NCBI GenBank assembly: GCA_000499405.2
Contig: HG738138.1
Span: 496,001 to 560,000, forward strand
Direction of reading: 5' to 3'
Source: Onchocerca volvulus
Lineage: Eukaryota > Nematoda > Chromadorea > Rhabditida > Onchocercidae
Length of the DNA: 64,000 bases
Part shown: positions 49,801 to 62,100 of the stretch, piece after piece
Layout of the letters: each line of letters opens with the position of its first letter
How positions within the stretch are numbered: the first letter of the stretch is position 1
Notes under the pieces: generated by a model
The model's input: the letters and a program-made list of their open reading frames with translations, nothing else
What the model was told of the DNA's origin: nothing
The model's database searches: none
Position numbers and translations under genes: made by a program

Positions 49801-52518
49801 GAACACTTCGAATTATTCATCTCATGAAAATCACTGCTTTCAATCACCCAATCCAATCCTTCTAAGTAGATTTTAGAAATCTTGTTCTTTTCTCCTTTTA
49901 ATCTATGACATTTTTAATCAAATATGCATTTTGCATTAAAAATTTTGCTTCAATTTTTGCGATAATACATACTTTTTCATTTAATTTTTCCAAAAAACAT
50001 AGAAATGATAAAATTAATGATTGTTATGAATTTTCTAACTTCTGGAAGTTTTCTCATATTATACCATACGAGAAGCTAGACAATAATCTGTTGATTAACG
50101 AAAAAAAAATTTTACTTTTTCTAAAGATTATTTGAATGGTATTTGCAATGCTGAAAAAGAATGAAATTTCTTTGAAAGTTAAACATTTTCTAAATTTCCA
50201 AGTTTTTCCATTCGTTTAAAAAACTAAATCAATCGTCATCAAAAAAAAAATACCCACAAAAATTATAAATCATTGAAAAATCAAATCAACGATGTGAGAA
50301 TGATTGGAAACAAAAATAATGAAGCAGTTACATATGATTTATAAAATTGTCGTAAAACCTAATAAAAGAAGTATTGGGAAGATATTTGGATGGAATGACT
50401 TTTTCACGACTAGGCTCAAGCTTGACTAGGCTCAAAGGTTGTCACATGAGTTATCAAAAATGATTGTTAGCGATATGGAGCAGAATTTTTTTCTTTTTTT
50501 AATCTATTTTCAAAGATTTGGTTTCCAGGAAACCCAAAAAGCATGAATGCTTTTTTCTGACTATCCAGCATAAAATAGACGAACAACAGGATAGAAAACA
50601 ATTTACTTATGGTAGAATTACACAGATCACTTGTTAAAACAAAAATTGCAAACAAAACTAATAGCTGAACTTTAAGCTTAGCTTTCATTTTAAATTGGAA
50701 TGAATAACTATTAAGGGAATGAATCCGCAGTCTTGCTTAATTTATTTGTTAAATTTTTAAATATTTAACAGAGCCAATTTTAATGAAATAGCGAAATGGC
50801 GCCAAGCAAATTTTTTATCAAAATATTCTTACTTGAAATATTTCTACTGAAGATGACTTAGCTATTTTCCTAAAAAGAGAAGAATCTGCAGTAACAAACA
50901 ATGATCATTGTCCGTAGCATCAAGGAAATAAGTTTATGTCATTATTGAGCTATGCATCTGCTTCTGCTTCCTTCAAACCATAAAAGTTTCTTCATGCATC
51001 CATAATTTTTTTCAAAAGAAACGTATGTTAACTCAGTTTTCATTCAGAACTATTACTGTGTTGATGGCACCATCAACATCTATTCGCTTCTCACAAATCT
51101 TTTCAAAATCCATTCAACAGTCTAAATAGAATGCCGAATTTGTTTCACTGAAATTTATCCGTTGTTCATTCATAGAACTTAATGACTTTATATTTCGAAT
51201 AATTCTTGCCAAATACTAAATTTAATAAAATCCGAATTTTTTGCTTGAAAACTAGTATTTTTCCTCCAATTTCTTAATTTAATTTAAAATCTCTACAAAA
51301 TCATAGCAGATAACAAGTTCTTGGTGCCAAACAATAACTATACGAATACGTCGGTGATAATAGTAGAAGCAAAGCTAATAGTCGGATTTGCCACTTTCAA
51401 GATTTTAAAGCTTAAAATGATACCATAAGCTCCATATCATAATACAATGTTCCTCTAAACTTAATTGTAGATGGATAAGTATGTATTCATCAACTACAAT
51501 TGTGAAGACAAAAAGGTATGGGAAAGGATTCATAACCCCTCAAGAACTTTCGAAATATTGATGAATCAAACTGTAGTTCGCCTGCAAATGCTCTGAATCC
51601 ACAGAAAAAAAGCAAAGAGAAAAATCATGATTTACACCTAACTTGGCCAGAAAAAAAAAATCCTCTTCAGCGTTTCTCGGGGAAAAACCTATTTCGAGAG
51701 ATCATCTGAAGTCTACTATTCTTATCTCGCTGACGTTATTAACTTTTTAAACTTTTCAAGAATATAGATTGCATATTCCCATGAGTGACGCTTTTCCAAC
51801 ATGTATATCTTCTGATGTGAAAAAAAAAAAAAAAAAAGAAAAGCTAACGGGTAGAGTTATATCTTTCAAAAGACTCAGAAGGCTTGCTGTCAAACTGTCT
51901 TTAATCTTTTGAAATGATTCGGATTACCCGTCCTTCTAAATCGTTCCGCGAACAGCAATGAAACAACTTAATTTAAATAACAGAAAGTACTGACAACGTT
52001 TACTGCAACACCACATACTGCAATAAATAACAATACATATTACAATAAATAACGAGAGCTGGAAAGCCTATAACTACAACAATTTCAAACAAACAGAAAG
52101 CACACAAATGAAATATTGCCATTAAAAAGTGAAATCACTTAAAAGACCCAAAGGGAAAAAGTGAGTGCTGTTATTTTAAAGCTCTCATGATTTAGTTCAT
52201 TAAACTTTAAATTGAGGAAATGCTATATCACTTTTAATCATTTTCAGATCTCAGTGCAGATGAATTATAACTTACAACGGTGATTCAGCTGTACATATAA
52301 TTTCTTTTACAATAGAACCATGATTAATTCGACCAATAACACACGATTTCAAAATCAAACGAATATTTGAGAACGAATAATTGATATCATCAATAGGAAA
52401 GTATTTCAAAGAATATTTAAATTTACTGATTCGTCATTTTATGAAGGATCAACAAAAATATTCCATTAAGAGTTTCAATAAATATAAATTACTGACTACA
52501 GCAGGAAAATAAAGGGAG

Positions 52519-55500
52519 CTAAACGTCAGTGGATATACAGGAATTTGCTTTTACTGAGCTAAATTCATCACTATCCACTGTAAAACCTCGGTTACGTAAA
52601 TTTTCATCCAAGTACCACCTGAAACTTCAAATTTATTAACAAAACGAAAGCACCAAACTAGAAATAAAAACTTGCAACAATAAAACACACGCAATTTTAA
52701 AAAGTGTGTGCAGTACGAGAAGTATTAATAAGACGTGTGCAAATTTTATGAAATTCACCTGTAAGCATCGTATTTCTGGCGAATTCGGAAAGAATATTGT
52801 TTTTCTTCATCTTCCAGTATTTTTAAAAAATTCTTAAGTTCCGGTACTTCAAACATATCCCACTGAAATCAGAGCATTTTTAAAATGCATCATTTTCTCG
52901 GCAAACAACAGCTCAAACTGCTAGCAAGCATGAAATAATTCCAAATTTTCTCAGCTAAGACAATCTGAATACGATACGAATGGAAATATCAAAAAAAGAC
53001 AAACCAAAATATCCCCTGTATCATTCTCCTGCAAAACTAATTGTCGTTTTTCACCTTTTTCTTCCCATGAACGCACAATTTTAAGTGGAAATGACTCGTC
53101 CGAAATGCGCGTTAAATTATCTCAAATCAGATTTGATTTTCAGTAGAAAATACAGCAAAATGATGTGCGAAAAAAGACTGAATAAATGAAAAGATCGGAA
53201 CAAAAAGTCTGAAAAGGCTTAACACTTAATGAAGAATGAAAAATTTCTCAGAATGGTACTTTACAAAAACATACAATTTTGCACAGTTGGACTTTCTGAA
53301 GAATGACAAACGCGTTCATACAATGCAAACTTCCGTGGATTATCTGCAACTCGGAATTTTCGCAGCAAAGTTATAATCATTTCTCTGAAAAAAAAAAAAA
53401 GTGAAGTCTATTTGGATGAGTAAACGGAATGAAGGACTATATTTGAGAGAGAATTATTTATAGTGATAAAAATGACCTAAAACAATCTATATATACCTGG
53501 TAGTCATGTTGCTACTTATATTCACATTTTTGACAGTATTTCTCGGAAGAAAAAATGTTGTGATTGTCCTTATAGAATTGGTGGTTATGGATCCTGAAAA
53601 AAATAAATAGATATTAATCTACAAATTTCCCATAAATGTTTCAAATAATTGAAAATGTCCCCCTCAAACTTTATTAATGGTTCGAAAGCTAATGTGAGAC
53701 AATAAAAAAAATAATATCATACTAAACCAAAAAATTCACCCGACTCGTTAGTAACATCCAGAAATGAAAGTGAATCGCCTGCGACCACGTTAATAGGCCT
53801 CATAAAGTTCATATAAATTTGTACAGAACCGCTCGTTGCGTCTTTTTGTTCCTACATAAATTTGTAACAGTTAGAATAAAAAAGCTCAAAAGGATGAAAT
53901 AAAAAAAGAGAAAGCCATGAAGGCCTCTGCTATATTTATGCTTCTAACATTCTAAATGACAATTTAAAACTTTGAAAACATCACAAAGAACGATGCAGAC
54001 CTCAAGGATGTCGACATTTTCAGTGAACATTTTAAGATTTGAATAAGAAGAAGTCACTGCTAATTCATGACATGAACTCAAAGTACTATCGGCTGTTTTA
54101 CAATCAAGTGTTACCAGCAATTTACATTTTGCGTGACAAGTGTAATTACAATCTGTAAGAAAAAAGTTTAATATAATCAGCTCGAGATTTTCTAAAATTT
54201 GTGTTTTTTTTCAGTTGAAAAAAAAATTTTTTTTTCACTTTTTTTCACTTGAAAAAAAAAAAAACATACAAATATAATGTGTATGCATTTTCGCCGCTTA
54301 TTGCTTATTGCTTTCATTTAAGTCCACAAGAAAAGAAAACACTGAATACCCATCATCAGTTATAAGATCTTTAGTAGCAGTAACTTACTGTCACATTTCA
54401 CAGCTCTTGTCAAAAATCCCCACATAAAATCTCCACATTTATCACACCAGGTTGGATGGGTAACGGACAGTGACCTAAAATAATTGAAAAACATTTTACC
54501 AAATTTAAATTAATAAAGAAATCCATTTTATCTTTGGAAATGTCTTACAAGAAATCGTGTCCTTTTCCTGGATGATTACAACCCGTAATGAGATTCTTTA
54601 ACGGGCCAAAGTGCTGCAAAGCAAGGGTATCTTCATAATCAGCTTCTTCCCATAACCATAAGCCTATAGTATCACCCTGCAAGTTGAACTGACTTAAAAT
54701 CGATTTACAGCTAATTTAATACTTAGGGAGAATTTAAAATTGCTGTAATATATAAAAAATGCATATCAAAAATTGTAAGAACAGTAACAGCAGCAACAAA
54801 ACATTAACAATGAAAATGAAAGTTGAAATAGTTAAATTGAATTGGATTATACCAATAATTTAAGAAACTGTTTAAGTCAGGAATCAGTGAACTCACTCCA
54901 TTTATGTTCACCTCTGGATCTGTGCATGTCTCTAACTTCTTCGAAACATCATCCAGCCTCCGCTTTGGTTGATCATCTTTGCAGTCTACTTCTTTCTCAG
55001 CTTCATTATCGGGCAACTAGAAATTATAAAAATGTTCCTAACATCTCTACTAACCGTTTTAGAAGCCACGTCTCTGTACTTCAAATTCAAGACTCGACAG
55101 CTGTGAGGATAAAATGCATTAATTATCTACTCTTATGGTATCCATACTTCATTTTTAAAAAACTGCAAGAGGCAAGCTTTCAGATTTCTTCCAATAATCA
55201 TGGATTCACAATTTATTTTTTTTTTCTACACAGCCCAGTTATTATTCCCGATAACTGAGAAAGCACTTACCACTTCCTCTGTCGGTGCTATATAATTAAA
55301 ATTCCTAACTCCAAGTTGACTTAGCCATTCTGGCATATTAAGCTGCGAAATCCTTGCGCGTAATCCGGAAAACCATCTCAAAATACGACAGTAAGCTTTT
55401 AAAACTCGTTAATTACGAAATAACGCTAAAAGCAAACGTCAGTAAAATAAATAAATGTTCAGCATTCACAACTAACTAATTTAACTCGAAAATATCAAGG

Positions 55501-55725
55501 GGAAAAAAAAAACTTGCAGAAGTGAAATTCAAACTAAAGGATTATATCAAATAAATTTATTGAAATTTTTTCATAAAAACTTTTAAGTCTTCAAAACTTG
55601 AAAAAAAAAATGATATTTAAAATCGAATAATACCTCGGTTGTTGAGTGACGGACTGATGAGATCGTACATGTTTTTCATCATTTCTGTTGTTACTATTCG
55701 CACCATAATCCAAAGTTTTACTCAT
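52519..55725 (-). CDS. rsf-1: RASSF-family protein with C1, Ras-association and SARAH domains
   Basis: Twelve exons, all phases consistent and introns GT-AG: 55634-55725, 55271-55376, 54897-55016, 54549-54676, 54389-54474, 54001-54152, 53740-53851, 53497-53593, 53275-53384, 53005-53120, 52759-52862 and 52519-52618; 440 aa starting MSKTLDYGANSNN. A zinc-binding C1 domain lies at about residues 143-192 (GKGHDFLSLSVTHPTWCDKC, then NCNYTCHAKCKLLVTLDC). The Ras-association domain is at about 265-370 (FFLPRNTVKNVNISSNMTTR, FRVADNPRKFALYERV, LVLQENDTGDILWDMFEVPE). The SARAH helix follows (ELKNFLKILEDEEKQYSFRI, about 370-410). This order is that of RASSF1A/RASSF5, which bind Ras-like GTPases through RA and Hippo kinases (MST) through SARAH. 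C. elegans has one such gene, rsf-1. The acceptors of exons 2 and 10 end in TTTGAG, less usual than TTTCAG. Confidence 0.93.
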
Positions 55726-58700
55726 AGCTATATAACATTAGTCTATCTAAAAGTATCATATAACTAGATAACGATCTTTATCTCACCAAGTAAATTCCTC
55801 CCATCTTACGGATAGACAACATTCTTCAATGACCAATTAATCGTTCGAATGATCGAATTTTATATATGTTCTGTTGAAACAAAATTCGAGTAAAATCCAA
55901 AGTCAGAGGAAAAGTAAATGTAATGAAGATATTCTGGTAAGTTTCATTATTTCGGGATAAATTAAGTGCATTTGGTAAAGACAGCCATCTTATCGCCAGG
56001 AAGATAAGGATGGGTACGATTCTTCCATCTTCTTCATGTCCATGATACAAAATAGGTCAAATCCTTCGGCTATGTGCCGGTCCTTTTTCCTGCATTCTTT
56101 TTTTTTTATTAGGATAACTAACTAACTACCTTTCCTGAAAATCTACGAACTTACAAAATTTTCACCTTAACCCTGAATATTTCTAAAAGATGACAAATCG
56201 TAAGCAGCTCTCATCACAAAAACGACTTCAATCCAGATGAAAAAAAAATTTGAATGACACAGATTTTCCCTCTCTCTCCCTCTCTCTCTTTTCTTTACTA
56301 TTTTGCTGAAAAAGAAAATCATTGCATTCTGTGTTTTCCTCTCTCTTCTTTCCCTGTTCTAAAATAAAAGAAAAATTGAGCAGTAGGTAAACAAAAACGA
56401 ATGACAGCACACAAAACCAGCTTTTAAGAACTGTCACCAAAAACGATGAGAAGACAAATTAAATGGTTCATAGAAACAATTACGGAATCATTTGACATAA
56501 GCACTATAAAAGAACAAGAACAGTTCACTGAATAGAAATTCTACATTTCGCAAGGATTTTGCAAACTTTTGGTGAAATTTTCCAAGCTTATTTAAATGAT
56601 TAGAAGGACTGAGCGACGACAGAGAGAGGGAGAAAGAAACAGATGGAACGATTCATAACGAATATACTATACTTCAGTGTTAAATCAACGAATAGCTCTT
56701 CGATAACACTTCGATTTTGTTGAAGATCGATGATTAAATGAAACTTCAAAGTTTATAGATATGAAATTTACAAGAAAAAATGTATGCGACGATAAACAAG
56801 GAAGAGCAATGAAAACCGCAATAGTACATAGTTGAAGATACGAGTTCCCTCGCACTTTTCATTCCGTTTATTTGAATGAAGTTGTTCAATTTTAAAATGC
56901 TCCAAGCCTACCCATCTTATTTATTCGCTTGGTCTACATTTTTCAGCTATAAAGTAGTTTAGCTGTGCACAACTGTCTATAGACTAAGTGATAATCATGA
57001 ACAAAAAAACCAACAAAAATTGTTTCTCAAATGAAAATTTTATGAGCAACTTTTTTTTCAGATTTTATCACCAGGTCTAATTCAGGAGGAATCTATAACT
57101 ATCTGTCACTTCAAAATCATTACTTCCCCTCACAATTCCAGACCTTATCTTCTATTCATACTCATGTAAAAATAATTCATCGATTCACTTCCAAACATAT
57201 GCACCACTAACAGTACCTTTCAAAAGAAATTGCTCATTGTTTCTACCAGATCTCACCACCAGGCCTAATCCAGGAAACTTATATAATATAAATTTATGAT
57301 GCAATTCCTCCCCATACCTTTCTTTCGTCCATTTAACAATTTCCTAGTTTAACTGGGATTTAAAAGGATAAACTAATGAGGTTTGCTATTGTTTTTTTTT
57401 CCAGACATACTGTGATTTACAAGCGATTTATTACACTTCAAGATATATATCAGCAAACAGCAAAGATAGGATAAGTTTACAATAACTTATTTAGAGAGAA
57501 AAAGAAAAAGAAAACACATTGAAATAATGAAGTCATGAAATGAACCACACTGAAATACTGGGATAACCGGACTATCCATCAACTACATTAAGGAGACAAA
57601 AATTTGCCCACAACTACACATGTTTTCTGGACAAAAAAGAAAACGAAAAACTATTGCAATGTTGTTTTTGGAACTTGATGTATACCCTGAAAATATCCTG
57701 AGCAAACAGTCAGGACAAAATCCAAATATTACTTGCAAACACCATAACTTAGGCTTTGAAAACCGGAAATATCATGCCTTCTTTTTCAATAGAAAATGCA
57801 TTCAACATGTATTTCACAATGCTTTGGTATATTTCAAACTCATATAAGTAGCAATTTTTTGGCTTATAATATTTCACTATCTTTGGTACTGTAACACCCT
57901 TTCTTCAAGGCGCTAAAAAATTGTTGCCATTTTCCCTCTTTTTCGTGAGAAAACATTCTTTTAAGTGATTTATACGATAGCTTCTTATAATTTCACTGAC
58001 AGTCATAATCCAAAAATCCCATGTTTAGAATCCGTAATACTGTCGGCAATAATCCCTGATTTCAAAGCGAATTCAGGATAAGGTTTGGTATCATTCCAAC
58101 CTAACAACGAAAACGCAAAGTGGAAAGCGACAGTCACCAGCAGGACAATAAAACTAATTGAATTAAAAAATAAAAGCAAATAAGGAAATCTCCTCAAACC
58201 CTCTCATACACTGTCGACATAAATTATAATAACGACAACCGGTCATCTATCGACTAGAACAATACCAGTTCGGTAAATTAATAAAACTCTCCAAAGGCAG
58301 GGCCACAAAGTGTCACAACCGATTTCCCTAAAATTTTCCATGATCTAAAACCAACGGCAAAAAAGATAGCTTTCGATCTTTTGCTTTCCAATTTCTTTCT
58401 CCTTTTCCCATCCTTCAACGATAATAAATAAACTAAAAATGATATAAGAGCAACACTGGAAACCTGCCTCTGAATTACAAACATGAAAATAAGCAGAACA
58501 GTATGCATAATATAAACAAGTTCTTAAAAATACAACCAAATTCTTAAAAACAGAAAAACACAAGCGACATGAAAAGGTTGCAAACTGTGAGCTGCGAAAA
58601 AATACTTCAATTAAAAAAAGTAACAAATGGCAAGGGTAACTTTGAAAGTAAACTAAAAAATTCTCAAATAAAAATCAAATTTATTACGACTTGGCCTTCA

Positions 58701-59116
58701 CGAGAAATTCACAAATTCATAACTAGTTCCTCTTCTTTTAGTTCGAAAAATCTCCAGCAGTTTTGAATTTATGTATTAATTAATTGATTACAAGTTTAGA
58801 AAGGTAATAGTCTTCAATTTTTAATATAATCATATTTAATCAGTTTTCGGAAACGACAAAACGAAAATAAGAAGAAAGTACTTGGTTTATAAGAATGATA
58901 CTCGAATAAGAAAAATTCCTTTTTTTCAGAGCGTATGATCCAAAAAAAAAAAAAAAAAAAATACATACCAAACAAAAAAGTACAGATTATATAAGTATTA
59001 CACTGATCATTTTCAAAAAAAAAAAAAACAAAGAAAAACAGGAAATTTGATCAATTGAAAATGAATTTCTATATAATTTCTTAGTGTAGAAAACCGATAG
59101 AGCTCAGTGTCTGTTT
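55726..59116. other. Spacer between RASSF and calcineurin A genes
   Basis: It should include the RASSF promoter and the 3' untranslated region of tax-6. There is a CT-rich tract at 56267-56292. An imperfect duplicated block, CACCAGGYCTAATYCAGGA, occurs at about 57070 and 57257. Two small hydrophobic frames lie on the minus strand (58003-58197, and 58278-58470). Neither small frame starts with a convincing ATG, so no gene is called. Confidence 0.5.
58003..58197 (-). other. Small hydrophobic frame, doubtful
   Basis: A 64-codon minus-strand frame encodes FPYLLLFFNSISFIVLLVTV and more, one clear membrane-spanning segment, followed by a polar tail ending SKHGIFGL. The frame opens with TTG, not ATG. 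A TTTGAG acceptor-like site sits at its start. It could be the last exon of an unseen gene for a small membrane protein, or chance in T-rich DNA, which readily encodes Phe and Leu. Confidence 0.15.
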
Positions 59117-62100
59117 TCAGATTGTTGCAGTTGTTGCTGGTGGTATAGTTGTGGTACTGTTGCCGACATTTGGACTGGCTCGACGAGCCGATGGACTGGC
59201 CATTGGTGATTGTGTTGGAGTTGCCATTGATGGAGGCATACGTTCATTGATTTTATCTAACCGTTTCGCTTCATCGAATGACTGAATCCGATGACCAGGT
59301 CCCAACCCGGATAATGCTACAAATACTGCATATAATTCGGTAATTACATCTTCAGCGAATGACAGACAACTGCTATACAAATGCGCTCCGATCTATGACC
59401 CTCCCTCCTCAACCCTCTGATTTTTCCTAAATCCAACCGTAGCATTCCCCAGCGGTCACTGTTTTAACCAACAGTTAAAATAAATAATATTATGAGCCGT
59501 ATTTGCATAATTCGATAACTACTATATATGTTGCCAATACCTAATCTTTAAAAGAACCAGCCTATTTGGCAGAACTGTTGTTATCTTGGTATCACTGATA
59601 ACCGTAACAAAGTACTACAGAAGGCATGCGTACTGAAGCAAGAAATAGGAATAGTAGACAGTGGTAATGATGAAAATAATATCGCAGTCTGTAGTGCAGA
59701 TATCTACATAATTATAGGCGAATGAAAAAATTTTTCCAAGTGTTATCGAAGAATCAAACAATGCTACAATTTGATTAACCAATTTGACTAATCCATTTCT
59801 CTTAATCAATAGCTAGCCACGAAATCCAATTCAGAGATACAAAGCTTGTTTTTTTTTTTTTTTTTTTCTAATTATGATTATAAAAAGAGTTTATACAGAA
59901 GTGAAAAACTGCTGGAATACACTGATCACACTGGTTAATTTCACAAACTTACACTCCTTGAGTGCCGGCTTGCCACCCACCAAAATACCAAGCGGTAACC
60001 GTCTACCAAAATTCAAACCCTTCAATTGTACCACTGTTTCGCTCTCACGCCTATACTGGCAAATTTTTGAAATAAAATTTGATAAAAAGCTGGATTTTCC
60101 TGGTTTTAGACCGAAAAAAACTTTTGCAATTCTGAAAAAAAACAATTCTGAAAAAGCATTTCAAAAACTCGAAAATTAATTGCATCTTTAAATCACTTTT
60201 TTAGTTCTTGACCAAAACCTTATAAACTTTTTCTCTACTTTTCGCTGCACCAAATAACAACATCACTAAGACAAAGTATGTTGACTAAACATCAAAACAG
60301 TGCACAAATTTCTTATACCAACAGAAAAAACGAAGAGTGACATATTTGAGATTTGCTTATCTTGCTATGGAATGAGTTCATAAAGGATAGGAAAAGATAA
60401 TGATTATGAAAACCTCGAGAAATTACACTGTCTCGAAAAATCAGAAATCTTAACAACGAAGGATCTCGTTCTCAACCTAATCTTCATAATATGTGGTCGA
60501 AAATTCTCTCCTTGTTTTATCTACCACTCTAAACCTTGAGAATCGTCGATAAAAACAAACAAACAAACAAAAACATTTTTTTTTACCAATTTTAACAGAA
60601 AAAAAAAGTAGCATTTTAAAAATAATCCCTAAATTTTATTGTAAATACCATGAATACAATTTAAAAGTTGTAAGAATATAACAACACAGCCAGTAATAAA
60701 ACTAAATTAAGCATTTCCTTTTTTCATTTCTAAATTTCAGAAAATAGAAGGAAAAAATGCACCACAGACTGCGATAATATTAACCGATTAAAAGGATTCT
60801 AGTAGTTTATTTGTTATTCAACTTTAATTGTTATTCAATTCTAAAAATCACTGATGCTGCAATCTTTTTCATTAAAAAAAAAACTTGAACAGTTGCAAGT
60901 TTCTATTCGAAAAATTAGTAAAAAAGTAAAATACCTTCTTGAATTCCACGTCTGCCTTCCTGAAGTGTGAACAACGGTAAATTGCCGGTCGGTGTAAGTC
61001 CCTTCAACTGTAATACAGACTCACTTTCTTCTCTGAAAACAAACTCACATGCGAACGGAGATATGTTAGCATAGTAACGGTAAATAAAATGCAAAAGAAC
61101 TAATTAAAAACAAATATCTTACGACAACAGATTAGTAAGACAGATTTTAAACTGTTTTTGGATCTAATTTATCAAATACCTTAACGCTTGTTGTTTCTTT
61201 CTATTGACTTAATAGTAATTAAGATAAGTAATGATTTAAGGATTTTGTACAATTTGATAAAGGATCTATTTCTACCTCCAGAAGGCGTCCCAAACAGGAA
61301 ATATTGCGCACAGATTTAAAACATAGCCCAAGAAACCCCAAGAAATTGAAAACTGATATGCAACAAAATCTTCCACAATAACTTGAAATATCTAACTAGA
61401 AAAAAAAAATCTATCGTATGAGGACAGTATATTTTCTAAGATATAATGAACAATTTCAAAAAGATTACAATTCACCGCTTTAAATCTCAAATATTTATCC
61501 TCATAAGCCATGCTTTTGCGCGCATTAAAAGCTTAATTGATTGCTGAATAAAATACTATAAAAATAAAACACACATGCGCCTACCACGTAAAATTAAGAG
61601 GAAACACGAATCTATGCCGACGAAAAGCATCGAAAAAGTTGATTAATTCTATATAAAAAGGCACACGAAATTTACCATAGAAAAACAAGATTGGTCTCTA
61701 ATCGTCTTATAATGAACATATGCTAGCAAATTTACATTTTAAGAAATCAAATGAGCTATAAAAAAAACCTTAGTATTGAGAAAGCCCGAGCCATTTTGCC
61801 GATCGCTCGAATTTTGTGCCGAATAACTTCCTTCCGCGCCGATGGAACACCACCTAAAATGAAGGGGAAGAAATATATGCATAACAAGCTCATCTTCAAT
61901 GGAATTTTCTCAATAAAAAATCAAAAATGAATTGACCACAAATAAATACTTAAAACATGTCATCCGTCATAATGAAATCTCAAATACTAAATATTTTTGA
62001 CGAATTAAAAGAAAATAAACAAACTACAAGGATATCAAAGGTTGCATGCAGTGAACATTCCTTAACTAGCCGAAAGAAAAAAAAAATAAACAGCGGTACA

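Larger units (their letters stand above)
39576..52518. other. 13-kb gene-poor stretch upstream of unc-17
   Basis: It lies between the unc-17 start and the 3' end of the RASSF gene. It should hold the promoter and shared untranslated leader exon of the cholinergic locus, which I cannot pinpoint. It contains many A-runs (for example 43991-44010 and 49230-49251), a CATATGTATATAT stretch near 44300, a 12-bp perfect hairpin at 46832-46858 and one coding-like segment at 43012-43152. The minus-strand frame at 41473-41778 (101 codons) has an ordinary amino-acid mix but no splice context or known relative. No other gene is supported. Confidence 0.5.
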
